A stretch of DNA of 8,954 nucleotides. It comes from an uncultured Bacilli bacterium. GTDB taxonomy: Bacteria > Bacillota_I > Bacilli_A > RF39 > UBA660. The notes beneath the pieces were generated by a model. It was not told the DNA's origin and did no database searches. It was given only the letters and a program-made list of their open reading frames with translations. The DNA lies in contig CANRJL010000036.1 of assembly GCA_947630935.1 (NCBI GenBank), positions 1 through 8,954 on the forward strand. The letters run 5' to 3'. Below, piece after piece: positions 6,170 through 8,954 of the stretch (positions are counted from its first letter, which is position 1; each line of letters begins with the position of its first letter). Made by a program: the position numbers and the translations under genes.

Positions 6170-8954
6170 ATGAAGAAAATTACTGATTTTATAATTGATA
6201 AAAGACATTTTATATTAATAATATTTATTATCTTAACTATTTTATGTGCTTTATTATCAAATAAAGTAAAAATTAACTATGATATTGCTAAGTATTTACC
6301 AGATACTTCAAAGACCAGAATTGGTTTAAATATTATGGAAGATGAATTTGCTGATGTTTCAACTAGTACATTAAATGTCATGTTTGTTGATACTCAAAAA
6401 GATAAAATGACAATCAAACAAGAATTAGCAAGCATTGCTGGTGTTGAAGAAGTTTTATACGATAATAGTGAAAAATATAATAAAGATATATATACTTTAT
6501 ATGCTATAACTGTCAATGCTAAAAAAGATAGTGCCATAGCTAAAGAAGTATATAATACTATAAATGAAAAATATCAAAATGATAAAATATATATGAGTGG
6601 CAGTATTTTAGAAGCAAATAAAAAAGTTTTACCTTTTACCATTGTTATTCTAGCTGTTTTAAGTGCACTTGTTATCCTATTAATTATGTGTGAATCATTT
6701 GTTGAGCCATTTTTATTTTTAACATCTATTTTAATGGCTGTTATCTTAAATAAAGGAACAAATATTATTTTTCCCAATGTATCTCATATAACAAATTCCA
6801 TATGTGCTATATTACAAATGGCTTTATCAATGGACTATTCTATAATGCTTATGAATCGTTATGACCAAGAGCATCGTCATGAAAAAGATAAAATAAAAGC
6901 CATGAAAAATGCTTTACATGCTTCTTTTAAGTCAATTTCTAGTAGTTCCATAACAACCATTGTTGGTTTATTATCTTTAGTTTTTATGAGTTTTAAAATA
7001 GGTCAAGATTTAGGGTTCATCTTAGCTAAAGGAGTATTATTTAGTTTAATATGTATCTTTTTTGTTTTACCAACTTTAATATTAATATTTGATAAATGGA
7101 TAATTAAAACTAAGAAAAAAAGTCCTCAAATAAAATTATCTAAATTAGCTAATTTAAATTATAAGTCGCGCTTTTTGTCATTGCCAATATTTTTAATAGT
7201 TTTACTGACTTCCTTTCTTTTAAAAGGTAATTTAGGAATATTCTATACCGAAAAACAATCAGATGAGATTTCCAAAGTTTTTACTGAAAATAATCAAATT
7301 GCTATTATTTATCCTAATGATGAAGAAAACAATATAGCAAATTATCTTCCTAAAATAGCAGATGATGAAAAAATAACAGATGTTTTAGGCTATTCTAATA
7401 CCATTAATGAAAAGTTAACTTATGATAAACTAAATAATAAATTAGCTGATTTAGATAGTGATATAACAATTGAAAATTATTTATTAAAAATAGTTTACTA
7501 TCATTATTTTAATAATCAAGATAATAATAAAGTATCTTTTAATGAATTTATTAATTTTATTGAACAAGAAGCCTACAATAACCCTGAAACAAACAAATTT
7601 ATAAATAATGATATAAAAAAAGATATTACTAGATTAAAAAACTTTATTACTAGCTCAAACATTCATAAAATGCGTAATTCTAAAGAAATTTCTGACATTT
7701 TAGATATTGAAGAAAGCAAAATAAATGATTTATTAATTTATTATCTTTCTCAAAATAATAATCTTAACCTAACCTTAAATGAATTTATTAATTTTATTAA
7801 TAAAAATGTTTTAAAAGATGAATTATACTCTCAAAAAATTAGTAATGAAAATAAAACTAAATTAAAAAAATTAACCAAATTTGTTAATAAAGAAACAATT
7901 AATAAAAAAATGAATTCTTCTGAACTTGCTGATTTATTTGCCATTGATTCTAAAATAATTTCAGAATTATTTAAATACTATATTTTACAAAATGAAATTA
8001 AGACGACAATGACAATAAGCGAATTTTCTAATTTTGCTTTAAATAATGTTGTAAGTTCTAAAGAGTACGCCAATAATTTTAATAGTAAGACTATCGAAAA
8101 TATTAAAATGTTAACCATTTTTAGTGCGAAACAAACAATTAAGAAAGAAATGACTGACCAAGAATTAGCTAATTTATTTGGGATGAATAAAACCGATGTA
8201 ACCAATATTTTATTATTAGACTATCTAAATAAAGAAAATTCTAATAAACTTACGGTTTCCGATTTTATTAATGGAGTCATGCTGATTAAAGAAAAAACTA
8301 ATTATTTAGCTAATTTAGATACATCATCATTAATGACTATTCAAGATACCAATTTAAGCCAAGATAAAAAGCAATATACAGTTAAACAAATGGCTAATCT
8401 TTTACCAATTTCTGTTCAAGAAATAAATCAAATTTATAATTTAATTTTTTACGTAAATGGTAAAGTAAATCTTACTAGTAACCCCCAAAATTTTGTATCA
8501 TTAGTTTTAAAAAATACTAGTAATATGCCTGATGAAACAACTACCAAATTAAAATTAATTCAAACTATAATGCAAGAAAGTTTAAAAGATACAAAATATT
8601 CCTATATTGAACTTGCTAAGTTAATTAATTTACCTGCTTCAAGTACTAAAAATATCTATGCCCTTTATACAGCTGCCCAAAATAATTTATCCTTAACTCC
8701 TAACGAATTTGTTTCATTTATTCTAAAAAATCAACAAGATGCAACTCTTAAAAAGGCTATTTCCTCAAATAATATTAAAGAATTAACTTTACTAAATACC
8801 ATTATGAATGCTGTTTTAAAAGATAAAACATACTCAAGTACTTCATTAGCAAAATTACTAAATCTTAATCAAAATGATACAAAATTATTATATGGTTTAT
8901 ATGATTCCATTTATGTTAATAACAATTATCAAATATCATTATATAAATTTATTA
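6170..8954 (+). CDS. MMPL/RND-family membrane transporter with giant repeat-containing loop (3' end outside window)
   Basis: The frame is open from ATG 6170 to the window edge (928 codons, incomplete). Predicted membrane segments are about 14-30, 153-174, 178-199, 206-228, 256-276, 282-307 and 334-352. The first extracytoplasmic loop (31-152) carries YDIAKYLPDTS and GLNIMEDEF, typical of MMPL proteins. ALSMDYSIMLMNRY (218-231) is the MMPL fourth-segment motif, with D222-Y223 matching the proton-relay pair of mycobacterial MmpL3. After segment 7 a second porter region starts (353-417) and is followed by tandem repeats to the window edge. Segments 8-12 should lie downstream. The family exports lipids, antibiotics or other hydrophobic compounds using the proton gradient; this substrate is unknown. 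A divergent TetR suggests inducible expression. The first loop is short (about 120 residues) against at least 576 for the second, a strong asymmetry. Confidence 0.9.
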   Translation, partial: MKKITDFIIDKRHFILIIFIILTILCALLSNKVKINYDIAKYLPDTSKTRIGLNIMEDEFADVSTSTLNVMFVDTQKDKMTIKQELASIAGVEEVLYDNSEKYNKDIYTLYAITVNAKKDSAIAKEVYNTINEKYQNDKIYMSGSILEANKKVLPFTIVILAVLSALVILLIMCESFVEPFLFLTSILMAVILNKGTNIIFPNVSHITNSICAILQMALSMDYSIMLMNRYDQEHRHEKDKIKAMKNALHASFKSISSSSITTIVGLLSLVFMSFKIGQDLGFILAKGVLFSLICIFFVLPTLILIFDKWIIKTKKKSPQIKLSKLANLNYKSRFLSLPIFLIVLLTSFLLKGNLGIFYTEKQSDEISKVFTENNQIAIIYPNDEENNIANYLPKIADDEKITDVLGYSNTINEKLTYDKLNNKLADLDSDITIENYLLKIVYYHYFNNQDNNKVSFNEFINFIEQEAYNNPETNKFINNDIKKDITRLKNFITSSNIHKMRNSKEISDILDIEESKINDLLIYYLSQNNNLNLTLNEFINFINKNVLKDELYSQKISNENKTKLKKLTKFVNKETINKKMNSSELADLFAIDSKIISELFKYYILQNEIKTTMTISEFSNFALNNVVSSKEYANNFNSKTIENIKMLTIFSAKQTIKKEMTDQELANLFGMNKTDVTNILLLDYLNKENSNKLTVSDFINGVMLIKEKTNYLANLDTSSLMTIQDTNLSQDKKQYTVKQMANLLPISVQEINQIYNLIFYVNGKVNLTSNPQNFVSLVLKNTSNMPDETTTKLKLIQTIMQESLKDTKYSYIELAKLINLPASSTKNIYALYTAAQNNLSLTPNEFVSFILKNQQDATLKKAISSNNIKELTLLNTIMNAVLKDKTYSSTSLAKLLNLNQNDTKLLYGLYDSIYVNNNYQISLYKFI
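7421..8954 (+). repeat. Tandem 74-83-residue protein repeats in MMPL extracytoplasmic loop
   Basis: I align seven units, at residues 418-500, 501-580, 581-660, 661-735, 736-809, 810-887 and 888 to the window edge. In DNA they begin at 7421, 7670, 7910, 8150, 8375, 8597 and 8831. Most share an opening ELA.L(F/L/I) helix, a second helix with L..Y, an N-rich turn, and then (L/M)(T/S)...(E/D)F(I/V/S)(N/S)F. A variable segment ends in a lysine-rich helix. The units are diverged at the DNA level, apart from an identical 21-bp stretch encoding NEFINFI at 7541-7561 and 7778-7798, 79 codons apart. They are predicted helical and extracytoplasmic. The repeat boundaries are by eye. I recall similar repeats in MMPL proteins of other gut Bacillota, with no function known to me. 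Confidence 0.75.

Noticed and set aside
6574..6777. 67-codon minus-strand frame inside the MMPL gene
   Set aside because: Antisense to predicted membrane segments of a strong coding frame, with no own features.
7512..7550. EF-hand-like calcium loop in the MMPL repeats (NNQDNNKVSFNEF)
   Set aside because: The spacing before E-F recalls an EF-hand, but the acidic ligands at positions 1, 3 and 5 and the central Gly are missing, and other units do not restore them.
7978..8205. 75-codon minus-strand frame inside the repeat region
   Set aside because: Antisense of the repeat-coding sequence; its apparent hydrophobicity arises from complementing Asn/Lys-rich codons.
8150..8212. Helix-turn-helix-like sequence in repeat units (for example QELANLFGMNKTDVTNIL)
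   Set aside because: It resembles a DNA-binding helix-turn-helix, but the region is predicted extracytoplasmic after membrane segment 7 and the pattern recurs as a structural repeat.
149..8954. UGA-as-tryptophan code
   Set aside because: All tryptophan codons in the confident genes are TGG and no in-frame TGA occurs, contrary to AT-rich genomes using code 4.
1..8954. CRISPR array, tRNA/rRNA genes, insertion sequences or phage genes
   Set aside because: I found no regularly spaced direct repeats with spacers, no tRNA-like cloverleaf or rRNA sequence, and no transposase or integrase.

Overview
The window is very AT-rich DNA from a low-GC Gram-positive bacterium. The signs are short Bacillota-type promoters, strong AAAGGAG-type ribosome binding sites, a streptococcal/clostridial-type TrpRS, and a TetR regulator paired with an MMPL transporter. 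All roughly ten tryptophan codons in the confident genes are TGG, and no gene has an in-frame TGA. The genetic code is therefore probably the standard bacterial one, not the UGA=Trp code of mycoplasmas. An uncultured Bacilli/Erysipelotrichales- or RF39-like lineage would fit, but that is inference.

Region 1 (about 94-2453) is a two-gene transcription unit of unknown function. A near-consensus promoter with a 14-bp palindrome in its spacer and -10 drives two tandem, colinear paralogues (378 and 383 aa). Their C-terminal domains are about 55% identical by eye and their N-terminal halves have diverged. The second gene ends inside its own terminator hairpin. Region 2 (2433-3595) is trpS (tryptophanyl-tRNA synthetase). 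Its likely promoter is nested in that terminator, and it has its own terminator. No T-box leader is present.

Region 3 (3661-5468) is a redox pair. A strong promoter is followed by a 13-codon upstream ORF whose stop overlaps the start of trxB (thioredoxin reductase). Next comes an SDR-family dehydrogenase. Its Shine-Dalgarno sequence lies 32 nt from the start codon, separated from it by a perfect 22-nt palindrome. Folding of that hairpin would restore normal spacing.

Region 4 (5445-8954) is a divergent regulator/transporter module. A TetR-family repressor gene (minus strand) converges on the SDR gene with a 4-bp overlap inside a shared inverted repeat. It diverges from a large MMPL/RND-type membrane protein gene that runs off the window. 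A perfect 16-bp palindrome sits between the two promoters and is the likely operator. The visible 928 residues of the transporter contain seven predicted membrane segments and then an extracytoplasmic domain with at least six complete tandem repeats of about 74-83 residues. The repeat array and this atypically enlarged loop are the most distinctive protein feature of the window. The SDR hairpin is the most distinctive RNA feature.
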